Shown piece after piece: positions 24,208 to 31,515 of a stretch of 31,545 nt of DNA. The position numbers were made by a program, and so were the translations under genes. The stretch is from assembly GCA_002377245.1 (NCBI GenBank), contig DFPL01000196.1:1-31545 (forward strand), in the 5' to 3' direction. Under the pieces are notes generated by a model. That model was not told where the DNA came from. It made no database searches and saw nothing but the letters and a program-made list of their open reading frames with translations. This stretch comes from Enterobacteriaceae bacterium UBA3516 (lineage in GTDB: Bacteria > Pseudomonadota > Gammaproteobacteria > Enterobacterales > Enterobacteriaceae). The number at the start of each line of letters is the position of its first letter. Within the stretch, counting starts at the first letter, position 1.

Positions 24208-24981
24208 ATGGCTGACAATAAATTAAACGTAATCGATCTGCATAAACGCTACGGCGAACATGAAGTGCTGAAAGGGGTGTCGTTGCAGGCCAACGCCGGG
24301 GATGTGATCAGCATCATCGGTTCGTCCGGTTCAGGTAAAAGTACCTTCCTGCGCTGCATTAACTTCCTCGAAAAACCGAGCGAGGGATCGCTTGTGGTCA
24401 GTGGCGAAACCATCAACCTGGTGCGCGACAAGGACGGGCAGTTGAAGGTGGCGGATAAGCATCAACTGCGCTCTCTGCGCACCCGCCTGACCATGGTCTT
24501 CCAGCACTTCAATCTGTGGAGTCATATGACGGTGCTGGAAAACGTCATGGAAGCGCCGATTCAGGTGCTGGGCCTGAGCAAGCAGGAAGCCCGCGACCGT
24601 GCGGTGAAGTATCTGGCGAAAGTCGGCATTGATGAGATGCAGCAGGTGAAATACCCGGTGCACCTTTCCGGCGGCCAGCAGCAGCGTGTTTCCATTGCCC
24701 GTGCGCTGGCGATGGAGCCAGAAGTGCTGTTGTTTGATGAACCGACCTCAGCGCTGGACCCGGAGCTGGTGGGGGAAGTGCTGCGCATTATGCAGCAGCT
24801 TGCGGAAGAGGGGAAAACGATGGTGGTTGTCACCCACGAAATGGGGTTTGCCCGCACCGTTTCCTCTCACGTTATCTTTCTGCATCAGGGCAAAATTGAG
24901 GAAGAAGGAACGCCGGATGAACTGTTCGGCAACCCGAAAAGCGCCCGTTTGCAGCAGTTCCTCAAAGGTTCGCTCAAGTAA
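24208..24981 (+). CDS. hisP: Histidine/lysine/arginine/ornithine ABC transporter ATP-binding protein HisP
   Basis: HisP is the ATPase subunit, working as a dimer under HisQ/HisM. The protein is 257 residues, the E. coli length. All nucleotide-binding motifs are intact: Walker A GSSGSGKST (about residues 37-45), Q-loop VFQHFNLW, signature LSGGQQQRVSIARA, Walker B VLLFDEPTSALDP and the switch His in VVVTHEMGFA. It is the last gene of the his transport operon. A strong stem (24987-25012) follows. Confidence 0.97.
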   Translation: MADNKLNVIDLHKRYGEHEVLKGVSLQANAGDVISIIGSSGSGKSTFLRCINFLEKPSEGSLVVSGETINLVRDKDGQLKVADKHQLRSLRTRLTMVFQHFNLWSHMTVLENVMEAPIQVLGLSKQEARDRAVKYLAKVGIDEMQQVKYPVHLSGGQQQRVSIARALAMEPEVLLFDEPTSALDPELVGEVLRIMQQLAEEGKTMVVVTHEMGFARTVSSHVIFLHQGKIEEEGTPDELFGNPKSARLQQFLKGSLK

Positions 24982-24986
24982 TCTGT

Positions 24987-25014
24987 AGGCTACCGGCGCC
25001 TGCCGGTAGCCTTT
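24987..25014. terminator. Terminator between convergent hisP and dalR
   Basis: AGGCTACCGGC (24987-24997) and GCCGGTAGCCT (25002-25012) form a perfect 11-bp stem with the 4-base loop GCCT. Only a short TTT follows on +, and no T-run on -. It lies between the hisP stop (24981) and the dalR stop (25013). It probably ends both transcripts, though its T-run is weak. Confidence 0.65.
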
Positions 25015-25960
25015 ACGCTTCCAGCAGTTTCAGCGCCGTGTCTTCATCCGTGACCAGCCCATTTACCCAACCGCCGACCAGCGCAGCACGGATGGCAGGA
25101 TATTTGCGCTCCCCGCCGGCAAACCCGACCACCGCGCGTTCGGTATGACTGCTTAACGGCACGCTGGTTAGCATCGTATCCAGCTCGGAATTAAGCCGTA
25201 CGCCGTCATGATTAAAGAAATGACCGAGCATTTCTCCCGCCACATTCTGCTTTTCGAGGTCCTGTACCTGCGCATCGGTAATAAAGCCTTCCGTGTTCAG
25301 CGGACAGCCCAGTTGCACTTCGCCAATGCCGAGGAAAGTGACGTCTGCCGCCAGTGCTCTGGCGGCGACGCGCTGGTAAATCTGGTGCTGACACCAACTG
25401 GTTTTGTCTTCCGGACTGTCGGCGTAGAGCGGCGCGGGAATGAAGTAATATTTACCCTGCATTTTCTCGGCCATTTTCAACGGCACATCGTAGCGGGTAC
25501 CGGAATCATCCCGCGCAATGGCGCCGATCATCGACACACACTGATGCTGCGGGCGTTCCTGCCAGGGCAGGGCGTCAATCACCGCGCGAAGCGTTTTGCC
25601 GGAGCCGACGCCAAACACCTGAGGCGCGGTTTTATCGATAAACTGCGCCATCACCTCCGCTCCTTCAACCGCCAGCATCTGTTGAATGGCTTCATCCTCA
25701 AGCCCGGACGAAGGCACCACCCGGCATAGGGTCAGGGCATACTTCTCCTGGAGATCCCGCGCCAGCTTCAGGCAGCGCGTGACCGGGTGGCTGATGTTCA
25801 CCGTCACCATCCCCGTCTCCCGTGCGCCAGAAATAAGCCGCTGTGCCACCTGCCGTGACAGTCCCAGGGCGGCGGCAATGTCCTGCTGAGTCAGCCCGGC
25901 GACGTAATACATCCAGGCGGCACGAGCAGCGAGTTCCTGTTTCTTCTCTTCTTTGTTCAT
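25013..25960 (-). CDS. dalR: SorC-family transcriptional regulator, probable DalR
   Basis: This 315-residue regulator has an N-terminal helix-turn-helix (residues about 23-45, LTQQDIAAALGLSRQVAQRL) and a C-terminal SorC/DeoR-like sugar-binding domain. The latter starts around residue 100 (VFGVGSGKTLRAVIDALPW) and includes FLGIGEVQLGCPLNTEGFIT and GFAGGERKYPAIRAALVGG. It is divergent from dalD. By position and family it matches Klebsiella DalR, the repressor of D-arabinitol genes. I chose ATG 25960 (MNKEEKKQELAARAAWMYYV), which has GGGG about 10 bases upstream. A longer frame from 26026 adds 22 residues, without a better ribosome site, and enters the repeat region. The symbol is assigned from context. 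Confidence 0.85.
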   Translation of the reverse strand: MNKEEKKQELAARAAWMYYVAGLTQQDIAAALGLSRQVAQRLISGARETGMVTVNISHPVTRCLKLARDLQEKYALTLCRVVPSSGLEDEAIQQMLAVEGAEVMAQFIDKTAPQVFGVGSGKTLRAVIDALPWQERPQHQCVSMIGAIARDDSGTRYDVPLKMAEKMQGKYYFIPAPLYADSPEDKTSWCQHQIYQRVAARALAADVTFLGIGEVQLGCPLNTEGFITDAQVQDLEKQNVAGEMLGHFFNHDGVRLNSELDTMLTSVPLSSHTERAVVGFAGGERKYPAIRAALVGGWVNGLVTDEDTALKLLEA

Positions 25961-26002
25961 CAACGCGTTCCCCAAAAGGTCTGCCGACATTGTACGCGCA
26001 AT

Positions 26003-26048
26003 GGGCAGGGTAACAAAAATGGGCAAATGTATTTTTTAAGGGCAAATG
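26003..26048. promoter_or_regulatory. Phased GGGCA(AATG) repeats upstream of dalR, candidate DalR operator
   Basis: GGGCAAATG occurs at 26021-26029 and 26040-26048, each followed by a T-rich run, and a partial copy GGGCA occurs at 26003-26007. The steps are 18 and 19 bases, close to two helical turns, so all copies face nearly the same side of the helix. The block lies 43-88 bases upstream of the dalR start and just upstream of the dalD promoter candidate. A binding site for the SorC-type regulator is the simplest reading, but it is inferred. Confidence 0.45.
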
Positions 26049-26055
26049 CTATTTT

Positions 26056-26099
26056 CGTGAGGATCATCGCAGAACGATCTTGCATCTGGCTACTAACAT
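26056..26099 (+). promoter_or_regulatory. Candidate CRP site and dalD promoter
   Basis: CGTGA-GGATCA-TCGCA (26056-26071) matches 8 of the 10 core bases of the CRP site TGTGA-N6-TCACA. A possible -10, TAACAT (26094-26099), lies downstream without a good -35. The predicted start near 26106 puts the centre of the CRP site at about -42, the class II position. Catabolite control is usual for polyol operons. Confidence 0.4.
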
Positions 26100-26110
26100 A
26101 CCTTCAACAA

Positions 26111-26126
26111 ACGGGCATTAGCCCGT
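26111..26126. promoter_or_regulatory. Palindrome in the dalD leader
   Basis: ACGGGC-ATTA-GCCCGT is a perfect 6-base inverted repeat around ATTA, placed just after the predicted dalD start point and 34 bases before the dalD ATG. It could be an operator blocking dalD, or a short leader hairpin. Confidence 0.45.
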
Positions 26127-26160
26127 AAAACTGTCAAATGCTCATATTAAGGTGATGATT

Positions 26161-27558
26161 ATGTCCGAGAAGAAAGCGGTGTGGATGCATATTGGTGCCG
26201 GGTCGTTTCATCGTGCTCATCAGGCGTGGTATTTGCACAAATTGCTGGAGCAGGGGGATGACCGCTGGAGCATTGCGCTGGGGAATATCCGTGATGATGC
26301 CAATGCGTTGCTCGCAAGCCTGGCCGCTCAGAATGGCGAATACGTGCTGGAGACCGTCTCCCCGGAGGGAGAGCGCCAGTACGAAACCATTACCTCTATT
26401 CGTAAGGTGCTGCCCTGGGACCGCGACATTACCGCGCTGGTAAAACAAGGGGCAGATGCACAAACGCGCGTAATTGCGTTTACCGTGACGGAAAGCGGTT
26501 ATTACCTGACGCCAGAGCACGAACTGGACATCCAACAGGCCGATGTGAAAGCGGATTTGCAGGGCGGCATTCGTACGCTGTACGGCGCGCTGACCCGCAT
26601 CCTTAAAGCGCGTATTGCAGCGCATGGCGAACCGGTGACCCTGCTGAATTGCGATAATCTGCGCCATAACGGCGAGCGTTTCCGCCACGGCTTTCTCTCC
26701 TTCCTGCAGGCGAAAGGCGAAACCGAACTGTTTACGTGGGTGAAAACCCGAACCACCTCGCCGAACACCATGGTGGATCGCATCACCCCGCGACCGACCC
26801 CGGATGTGGCAGAACGCGTACTGGCGGCAACGGGTATTAAGGATGCGGTGCCGGTGATGGGTGAGTCTTTCATTCAGTGGGTGATTGAAGATGACTTCAT
26901 TAATGGTCGCCCGGCGCTGGAAAAGGTCGGCGTTGAGCTGGTGGCGTCCGTGCTGCCGTGGGAAGAGGCGAAGATTCGTATCCTCAATGCCACCCATAGC
27001 TGCATTGCCTGGGCGGGCACGCTGATTGGCCTGAGCTACATCGACGACAGCACGCGTCAACGCGCCATTCGCCAGATGGCCTGGGAGTATGTCTCCCAGG
27101 ATGTGATCCCGTCGCTGACCCCAAGCCCGCTGGATCTCGCGCAGTACCGCGATGTGGTGCTTGCCCGCTTCAGTAATCCTTACATTAAAGATACCAACCA
27201 GCGCGTGGCGGCAGACGGTCTGTCGAAGATTCCGGGCATGGTCACGCCAACCCTTATCGAATGCTACAAACGTGGTGAAGCGCCGACCGCCACCGCCGTT
27301 CTGCCTGCACTTTTCTTCCTGTTCCTTAAACGCTGGGCCGACGGATCACTGCCTTACACCTACCAGGATGGCGTGATGCAGCCAGACGCGGTGCGTGCCG
27401 TCTTTAAGGCTGAGGACCCGCTGGCGGTCTGGGAAGCTGACGAAGCGCTCTTTGCGGAACTGGCAAACTCAGCAGAATTCCTCTCGCTGCTGCGCCGTAC
27501 CGTTGCGGAGCTGGAACAGTGGCTGACGCAGCCCGAATCACAACTGGCGGCAGTGTAA
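26161..27558 (+). CDS. dalD: D-arabinitol 4-dehydrogenase
   Basis: This polyol-specific long-chain dehydrogenase should oxidise D-arabinitol to D-xylulose with NAD. The protein is 465 residues (Klebsiella DalD about 455). The NAD-binding start is WMHIGAGSFHRAHQAWYL. The catalytic Lys-x5-x-x motif of the mannitol-dehydrogenase family is KIRILNATHS (Lys271, Asn276, His279), in the C-terminal domain. NTMVDRITPRP is the conserved substrate-side segment. AAGG (26149-26152) fits ATG 26161 (MSEKKAVWMHIG). GTG 26152 and ATG 26155 are in frame but too close to that site. dalK follows after 9 bases. A related mannitol or D-altritol substrate cannot be excluded from sequence alone, but the dalK/dalT context supports arabinitol. 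Confidence 0.9.
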   Translation: MSEKKAVWMHIGAGSFHRAHQAWYLHKLLEQGDDRWSIALGNIRDDANALLASLAAQNGEYVLETVSPEGERQYETITSIRKVLPWDRDITALVKQGADAQTRVIAFTVTESGYYLTPEHELDIQQADVKADLQGGIRTLYGALTRILKARIAAHGEPVTLLNCDNLRHNGERFRHGFLSFLQAKGETELFTWVKTRTTSPNTMVDRITPRPTPDVAERVLAATGIKDAVPVMGESFIQWVIEDDFINGRPALEKVGVELVASVLPWEEAKIRILNATHSCIAWAGTLIGLSYIDDSTRQRAIRQMAWEYVSQDVIPSLTPSPLDLAQYRDVVLARFSNPYIKDTNQRVAADGLSKIPGMVTPTLIECYKRGEAPTATAVLPALFFLFLKRWADGSLPYTYQDGVMQPDAVRAVFKAEDPLAVWEADEALFAELANSAEFLSLLRRTVAELEQWLTQPESQLAAV

Positions 27559-27567
27559 GGGGGCGCT

Positions 27568-29028
27568 ATGTATCTCGGCATCGATATTGGAACCTCTGAA
27601 TTAAAAGCGCTGCTGATAGACACGGAGGGGGCGATTGTGGGCTCCGCCCATGCCGCACTGACCGTGCAGCGCCCGCATCCGCACTGGGCAGAGCAGGACC
27701 CGCAAGCCTGGTGGCAGGCCTGCGGGCGTGTGGTAGCCGAACTGCGTCAGCAACATCCGCAGCAGTGGGCTGCCATACGCGCGATTGGCCTGTCAGGCCA
27801 GATGCACGGCGCGGTGCTGCTCGACAACGAGAGCCAGGTTTTGCGCCCGTGTATTTTATGGAATGACACCCGTAGCGCCGCAGAATGTGCGTGGCTGAGT
27901 GAGCATCACCCGCAAATGATGACCCTCAGCGGCAACATGATCATGCCGGGCTTTACCGCGCCCAAGCTGGTGTGGGTGGCCCGCCACGAGCCGGAGATTT
28001 TTACCCGTGTCGCCAAAGTCCTGCTGCCGAAAGACTACCTGCGCTGGCGCCTTACCGGGGAGTTTGTGAGCGATCCGTCCGATGCTGCCGGCACCCTCTG
28101 GCTGGACGTGGCAAAACGTGACTGGTCAGACGAACTGCTGGCGATGACCGATCTCAACCGCAGCCAGATGCCTGCGCTGGTGGAGGGCAGTGAATCAAGC
28201 GGAACACTACGCGCAGCGCTTGCCACGGAGTGGGGCTTAAGCTCGTCGGTCGTGGTGGCGGGCGGTGGGGGGGATAACGCCACCTCAGCGGTGGGCGTAG
28301 GGGCAGTCGCGCCGGGCGATGCGTTTATTTCGCTCGGCACCTCCGGGGTGATTTTCGTGGTCAACGATGCGCTGCAAGCTGACCCGGACTCTGGCGTACA
28401 TGCCTTCTGCCACGCGTTGCCGGGGCGCTGGCACCAGATGAGCGTGATGCTGAGCGCGGCCAGCTGTCTGCGCTGGGCCTGCAATCTGCTTTCGGTGACT
28501 GAAAGTCAACTGATGGAAGAGATTGCCCAACTCACTGATGACGAACTGAAGCGCGCACCGGTCTTTCTGCCCTATCTGTCCGGTGAACGCACGCCGCACA
28601 ACGATCCGCTGGCAGCGGGGAGCTTTTTTAACCTGCGCCATGAAACCAGCCGCGCGCTGCTGGGTTACGCGGTGATCGAAGGGGTGACCTTCGGCCTGGC
28701 AGATGGCCTGAATGTGCTGGGCAACGCCAACATTACCCAGTGCAGCCTGACGGGCGGTGGCGCACGCAGCACCGTCTGGGCGCAATTGATTGCCGATGTG
28801 CTGAACATCCCGATGGTGACCCATCCGGCAAGTTCTTCGGGCGCGCTGGGGGCCGCGCGCCTGGCGTGGCTGGCTGACGGCGGCGATGAGCGCGACGTTT
28901 GCCGCAAACCGCCGGTGGTCGCTCGCTACACGCCACAGCCTGAACGGGCGGAGTGGCTGGCAAAACGTCTGGCCCTGTTCCGCCTGCTTTATTCACAACA
29001 ACAGGTCGCGCGCACGCTAATGCCGTAA
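27568..29028 (+). CDS. dalK: D-xylulokinase of the arabinitol operon
   Basis: This FGGY-family kinase should phosphorylate D-xylulose to D-xylulose 5-phosphate, which enters the pentose phosphate pathway. The protein is 486 residues (E. coli XylB 484). It has the N-terminal phosphate-binding GIDIGTSELKALLID, the substrate segment GLSGQMHGAVLLD and WNDTRSAAEC, the catalytic base Asp236 in AGGGGDNATSAVG, and the C-terminal nucleotide site LTGGGARSTVWAQLIADVL. It is cotranscribed with dalD, with GGGGG ahead of the ATG. It could equally be annotated xylB, but its place in this operon favours dalK. A GC-rich hairpin separates it from dalT. Confidence 0.92.
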   Translation: MYLGIDIGTSELKALLIDTEGAIVGSAHAALTVQRPHPHWAEQDPQAWWQACGRVVAELRQQHPQQWAAIRAIGLSGQMHGAVLLDNESQVLRPCILWNDTRSAAECAWLSEHHPQMMTLSGNMIMPGFTAPKLVWVARHEPEIFTRVAKVLLPKDYLRWRLTGEFVSDPSDAAGTLWLDVAKRDWSDELLAMTDLNRSQMPALVEGSESSGTLRAALATEWGLSSSVVVAGGGGDNATSAVGVGAVAPGDAFISLGTSGVIFVVNDALQADPDSGVHAFCHALPGRWHQMSVMLSAASCLRWACNLLSVTESQLMEEIAQLTDDELKRAPVFLPYLSGERTPHNDPLAAGSFFNLRHETSRALLGYAVIEGVTFGLADGLNVLGNANITQCSLTGGGARSTVWAQLIADVLNIPMVTHPASSSGALGAARLAWLADGGDERDVCRKPPVVARYTPQPERAEWLAKRLALFRLLYSQQQVARTLMP

Positions 29029-29035
29029 TCCTCAT

Positions 29036-29061
29036 GCCCCGGCTTTTAACCACGCCGGGGC
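29036..29061. repeat. GC-rich hairpin between dalK and dalT
   Basis: GCCCCGGC (29036-29043) and GCCGGGGC (29054-29061) form a perfect 8-bp all-G/C stem with a 10-base loop. No T-run follows, and the dalT ribosome site (AAAGGAAG) begins 17 bases downstream. It may set 3' stability of the dalDK part of the message or reduce transcription into dalT. Confidence 0.65.
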
Positions 29062-29091
29062 GCCTCTCCCGGCTTAGAAAGGAAGATTGTT

Positions 29092-30366
29092 ATGCAATCG
29101 AATGAATACTGGTTTGGCTTACCGAAAAAACTGCTCTGGGGATTTGTCGCCATTGCGATTTTTATGGCTGGCGACGGCTTTGAAATGGCTTTCCTGTCTA
29201 AACACATCACCGATATGGGCTTTACGCCTGCTCAGTCCGCGCTGGTCTTCACGCTGTATGGTTTTGCCGCAGCGCTGGCGGCATGGGCTTCCGGCGTGGT
29301 GGCGGAACTCATTACGCCGCAGCGAGCCATGACCATCGGATTTATTTTGTGGATCATTATGCACGCCCTGTTTATGTCGATGGGGCTGGGGATGCGTAAC
29401 TACCCGCTGATGCTGCTGTTTTATGGCATCCGTGGCCTGGCCTATCCGCTCTTTATTTACTCGTTTATGTTGATGCTGGTGCAGGTGCTGCCACGCCCTA
29501 ATCTGGCGGCAGCCACCGGCTGGTTCTGGGCCATGTACTCGGTTGGCATCGGCGTGGTGGGCAGCTACCTGCCGAGCCTGACTATCCCGGTGTTTGGTGA
29601 AACGGGCACCCTGTGGTTTGCCATCGTTTGGGTCGCCTGTGGCGGACTGTTGGCGTATTTCAGTCTGCGCAACGTGCCGGTGGATCGCTCGCGCGTTAAT
29701 CTGCCGCTGCGCGATAAAATGACCGAACTTTCCCGGGCAGGCACCATTCTGTTTACCAACCGCGACATCTTCTACGCCTGCCTTATTCGTATCATCAATA
29801 CGCTGTCGCTGTTTGGTTTTGCCATCGTGATGCCGCTGCTGTTTGTCGACCGACTCGGCTTTAGCATTTCCGAATGGCTGCAAATCTGGGCAGTGTTCTT
29901 CTTCGTCACCATCTTCACTAATATCTTCTGGGGAATTGCCGGGGAGTACATTGGCTGGATACGTCAGGTACGCTGGTTTGGTTGCCTGGGGATGGCGATC
30001 TCCAGCCTGACCTTCTATTACCTGCCGGTCTATGCGGGACATAACTTCGCGGTGGCGCTGATTCCGGCGGTGATGCTGGGGATCTTTGTCGCGGCCTTTG
30101 TGCCGATGACCGCCGTCTTCCCGACCCTTGAACCGCACCACAAAGGCGCTGCGGTCTCGATTTACAATCTCTCAGCGGGGATGAGTAACTTTGTTGCTCC
30201 GGCTATCGCGTCGGCACTGCTGCCCTTCTTTGATATTGTGGGCGTGGTCTGGGCCTACACCGGGCTGTACATCTTTGCCGGGGTACTGACCTTTATCATC
30301 AAGGTGCCGCAGCCGAAACGCGTCCCGCAAAACCGGGCGGCAAAAGAGGTTGAACAGCGCGTGTAA
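29092..30366 (+). CDS. dalT: D-arabinitol transporter DalT (MFS)
   Basis: This is a 424-residue major facilitator protein (Klebsiella DalT about 425) with 12 predicted membrane segments. The N-terminus is MQSNEYWFGLPKKLLWGFVA, followed by GDGFEMAFLSKHITDMGF. The polyol/H+ symporter type is recognised by the RGLAYPLFIYSFMLML segment and by WGIAGEYIGWIRQVRWFG, in the place of the central MFS loop motif. The start has AAAGGAAG upstream. It closes the dalD-dalK-dalT series and supplies D-arabinitol to DalD. A related ribitol (RbtT-like) specificity is possible, but no ribitol dehydrogenase gene is near. Confidence 0.9.
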   Translation: MQSNEYWFGLPKKLLWGFVAIAIFMAGDGFEMAFLSKHITDMGFTPAQSALVFTLYGFAAALAAWASGVVAELITPQRAMTIGFILWIIMHALFMSMGLGMRNYPLMLLFYGIRGLAYPLFIYSFMLMLVQVLPRPNLAAATGWFWAMYSVGIGVVGSYLPSLTIPVFGETGTLWFAIVWVACGGLLAYFSLRNVPVDRSRVNLPLRDKMTELSRAGTILFTNRDIFYACLIRIINTLSLFGFAIVMPLLFVDRLGFSISEWLQIWAVFFFVTIFTNIFWGIAGEYIGWIRQVRWFGCLGMAISSLTFYYLPVYAGHNFAVALIPAVMLGIFVAAFVPMTAVFPTLEPHHKGAAVSIYNLSAGMSNFVAPAIASALLPFFDIVGVVWAYTGLYIFAGVLTFIIKVPQPKRVPQNRAAKEVEQRV

Positions 30367-30373
30367 GCAAGGT

Positions 30374-30955
30374 TCAGAAAGCTTGCCATGGCGATCGCGT
30401 GTTATCTGCAAGAAGGTAGCGGTAGCGCAGGTAGCGAGCGCCATGGGCATTCATCAGCTTCTCCACCTCGACCTTGCGCGAACCCGGTGGAACATTGCTC
30501 TCCTGCACGCAAAAAAACATCGAGCGTCGCAGTTCATCATCATAAAAGCGCATCCCCGTTTTACAGCTGCTAAAGCGGGAGGTGGACGGCCCGGGATGTT
30601 CCAGGGAGAAGGAGACTTCGCGGCTGGCCTTTTCCGTGGCCGTCAGCCTTACCCAAGTCTCTGGCGTTTGCCACAGGGTGAGGGTGACCATCAGCACCGT
30701 TGAAAAAAACGTTTTGAAGAGGGTGAAAGGGTCGCCTGCTGAGAGGCTTCCGCGCATGAGCTGACGCCAGGCGACAAACAGGCCTGCCGCACTGGCGACG
30801 GTGATAATCACCAGGGTATCTGGCGCACCGTCCTCAAGGTACGTTCTCCGGCTGAAGAAAAGGGTCGAAATCATCCAACCTAACCACAGGGCCAGTAGCG
30901 TCAGAATAGTGATCTTCAGCCTCTTGTGGGCGTCGAAATAGTACGTCCTTGTCAT
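30374..30955 (-). CDS. Hypothetical membrane protein with three N-terminal helices
   Basis: I do not recognise this 193-residue protein. It begins MTRTYYFDAHKRLKITIL. Three hydrophobic segments are seen at about residues 14-33 (ITILTLLALWLGWMISTLFF), 47-64 (TLVIITVASAAGLFVAW) and 79-95 (LFKTFFSTVLMVTLTLW). A soluble C-terminal part of about 95 residues follows, containing two Cys (in SSCKTG and FFCVQE). GAGG lies about 11 bases upstream of the ATG. The gene begins 6 bases after the stop of the acetyltransferase gene, so the two are probably translated from one message. It is convergent with dalT, with only 7 bases between their stops. Base composition is like its neighbours. A role in the envelope is possible but not shown. 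Confidence 0.75.
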   Translation of the reverse strand: MTRTYYFDAHKRLKITILTLLALWLGWMISTLFFSRRTYLEDGAPDTLVIITVASAAGLFVAWRQLMRGSLSAGDPFTLFKTFFSTVLMVTLTLWQTPETWVRLTATEKASREVSFSLEHPGPSTSRFSSCKTGMRFYDDELRRSMFFCVQESNVPPGSRKVEVEKLMNAHGARYLRYRYLLADNTRSPWQAF

Positions 30956-30961
30956 TGTCTG

Positions 30962-31462
30962 CTATGCCTCTTTTTCCAGCCGATAAACCCAGTCGTCATA
31001 CGCCACGCCGTTTAAGCTGAAGGCCTTTTCCAGCACCTGCACACGCCTGAATCCGAGCTTTTCGAGCACCCTGACCGACCCCAGATTCTCCGCCAGCACC
31101 CAGGCATTCAGCGCGGTGACGCCGGTGTGATGAAAGGTGTAATCCCGCACCGCCGTCAGGGCTTCGCTGGCATAGCCTTTTCCCTGGGCAAAAGGGGCGA
31201 TGGAATACCCGACATCCGCCTCCTGCGCGTTTTGCGTACTGATTTGCAGACCAACATCGCCCAGCGCTTCACCTGTTTTATCGCGAATGATAAGGGCATG
31301 CTTGTCATTAAGACGGCCGGTAAACAGGGTTTGAACGTCGAACTCACTCGCAATGCTACCCATAAAGCGCATGATGTCCGGGCTCTGGCGCAGGGCGAGG
31401 AAAAAAGGCCAGTCGGCCTCGGTAAAGGGGGAGAGCGTCAGGCGCGGGGTGCTTAATATCAT
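30962..31462 (-). CDS. GNAT family N-acetyltransferase (RimJ/RimL type)
   Basis: This 166-residue protein of the Acetyltransf_3 (RimJ/RimL-like) group should transfer acetyl from acetyl-CoA to a protein N-terminus or a small amine. The start MILSTPRLTLSPFTEADW is the usual N-terminus of this group. The acetyl-CoA loop is SIAPFAQGKGYASEAL (Gln93-Gly94-Lys95-Gly96-Tyr97-Ala98), and NLGSVRVLEKLGFRRV is the conserved C-terminal segment. The substrate cannot be told. Its leader can fold into a long hairpin covering the ribosome site (31472-31515). The unrecognised membrane-protein gene follows 6 bases after its stop. Confidence 0.88.
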   Translation of the reverse strand: MILSTPRLTLSPFTEADWPFFLALRQSPDIMRFMGSIASEFDVQTLFTGRLNDKHALIIRDKTGEALGDVGLQISTQNAQEADVGYSIAPFAQGKGYASEALTAVRDYTFHHTGVTALNAWVLAENLGSVRVLEKLGFRRVQVLEKAFSLNGVAYDDWVYRLEKEA

Positions 31463-31471
31463 TAAATGTGC

Positions 31472-31515
31472 AGTCCTTCCGGTGAACAGCGTTGTAGCTT
31501 AGCACCGGAAGGGCT
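31472..31515 (-). promoter_or_regulatory. Leader hairpin covering the ribosome site of the acetyltransferase gene
   Basis: AGTCCTTCCGGTG (31472-31484) pairs with CACCGGAAGGGCT (31503-31515) through 13 pairs, one of them G-T, around an 18-base loop. On the - strand the arm nearest the gene carries AAGGA (31478-31474), the only good ribosome site, 11 bases before the ATG at 31462. A TATTAT -10 on the - strand (31537-31532) would start transcription near 31525, so the hairpin would be almost the entire leader. Control of translation is inferred. A terminator role is unlikely, because no T-run follows. Confidence 0.5.

Noticed and set aside
26134..27060. 308-codon open frame on the - strand opposite dalD
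   Set aside because: It covers the dalD control region and N-terminal half, with low-complexity basic composition and no domain. It is a shadow.
29119..30141. 340-codon open frame on the - strand opposite dalT
   Set aside because: The His/Gln/Arg-rich product is what the reverse of a membrane-protein gene usually gives.
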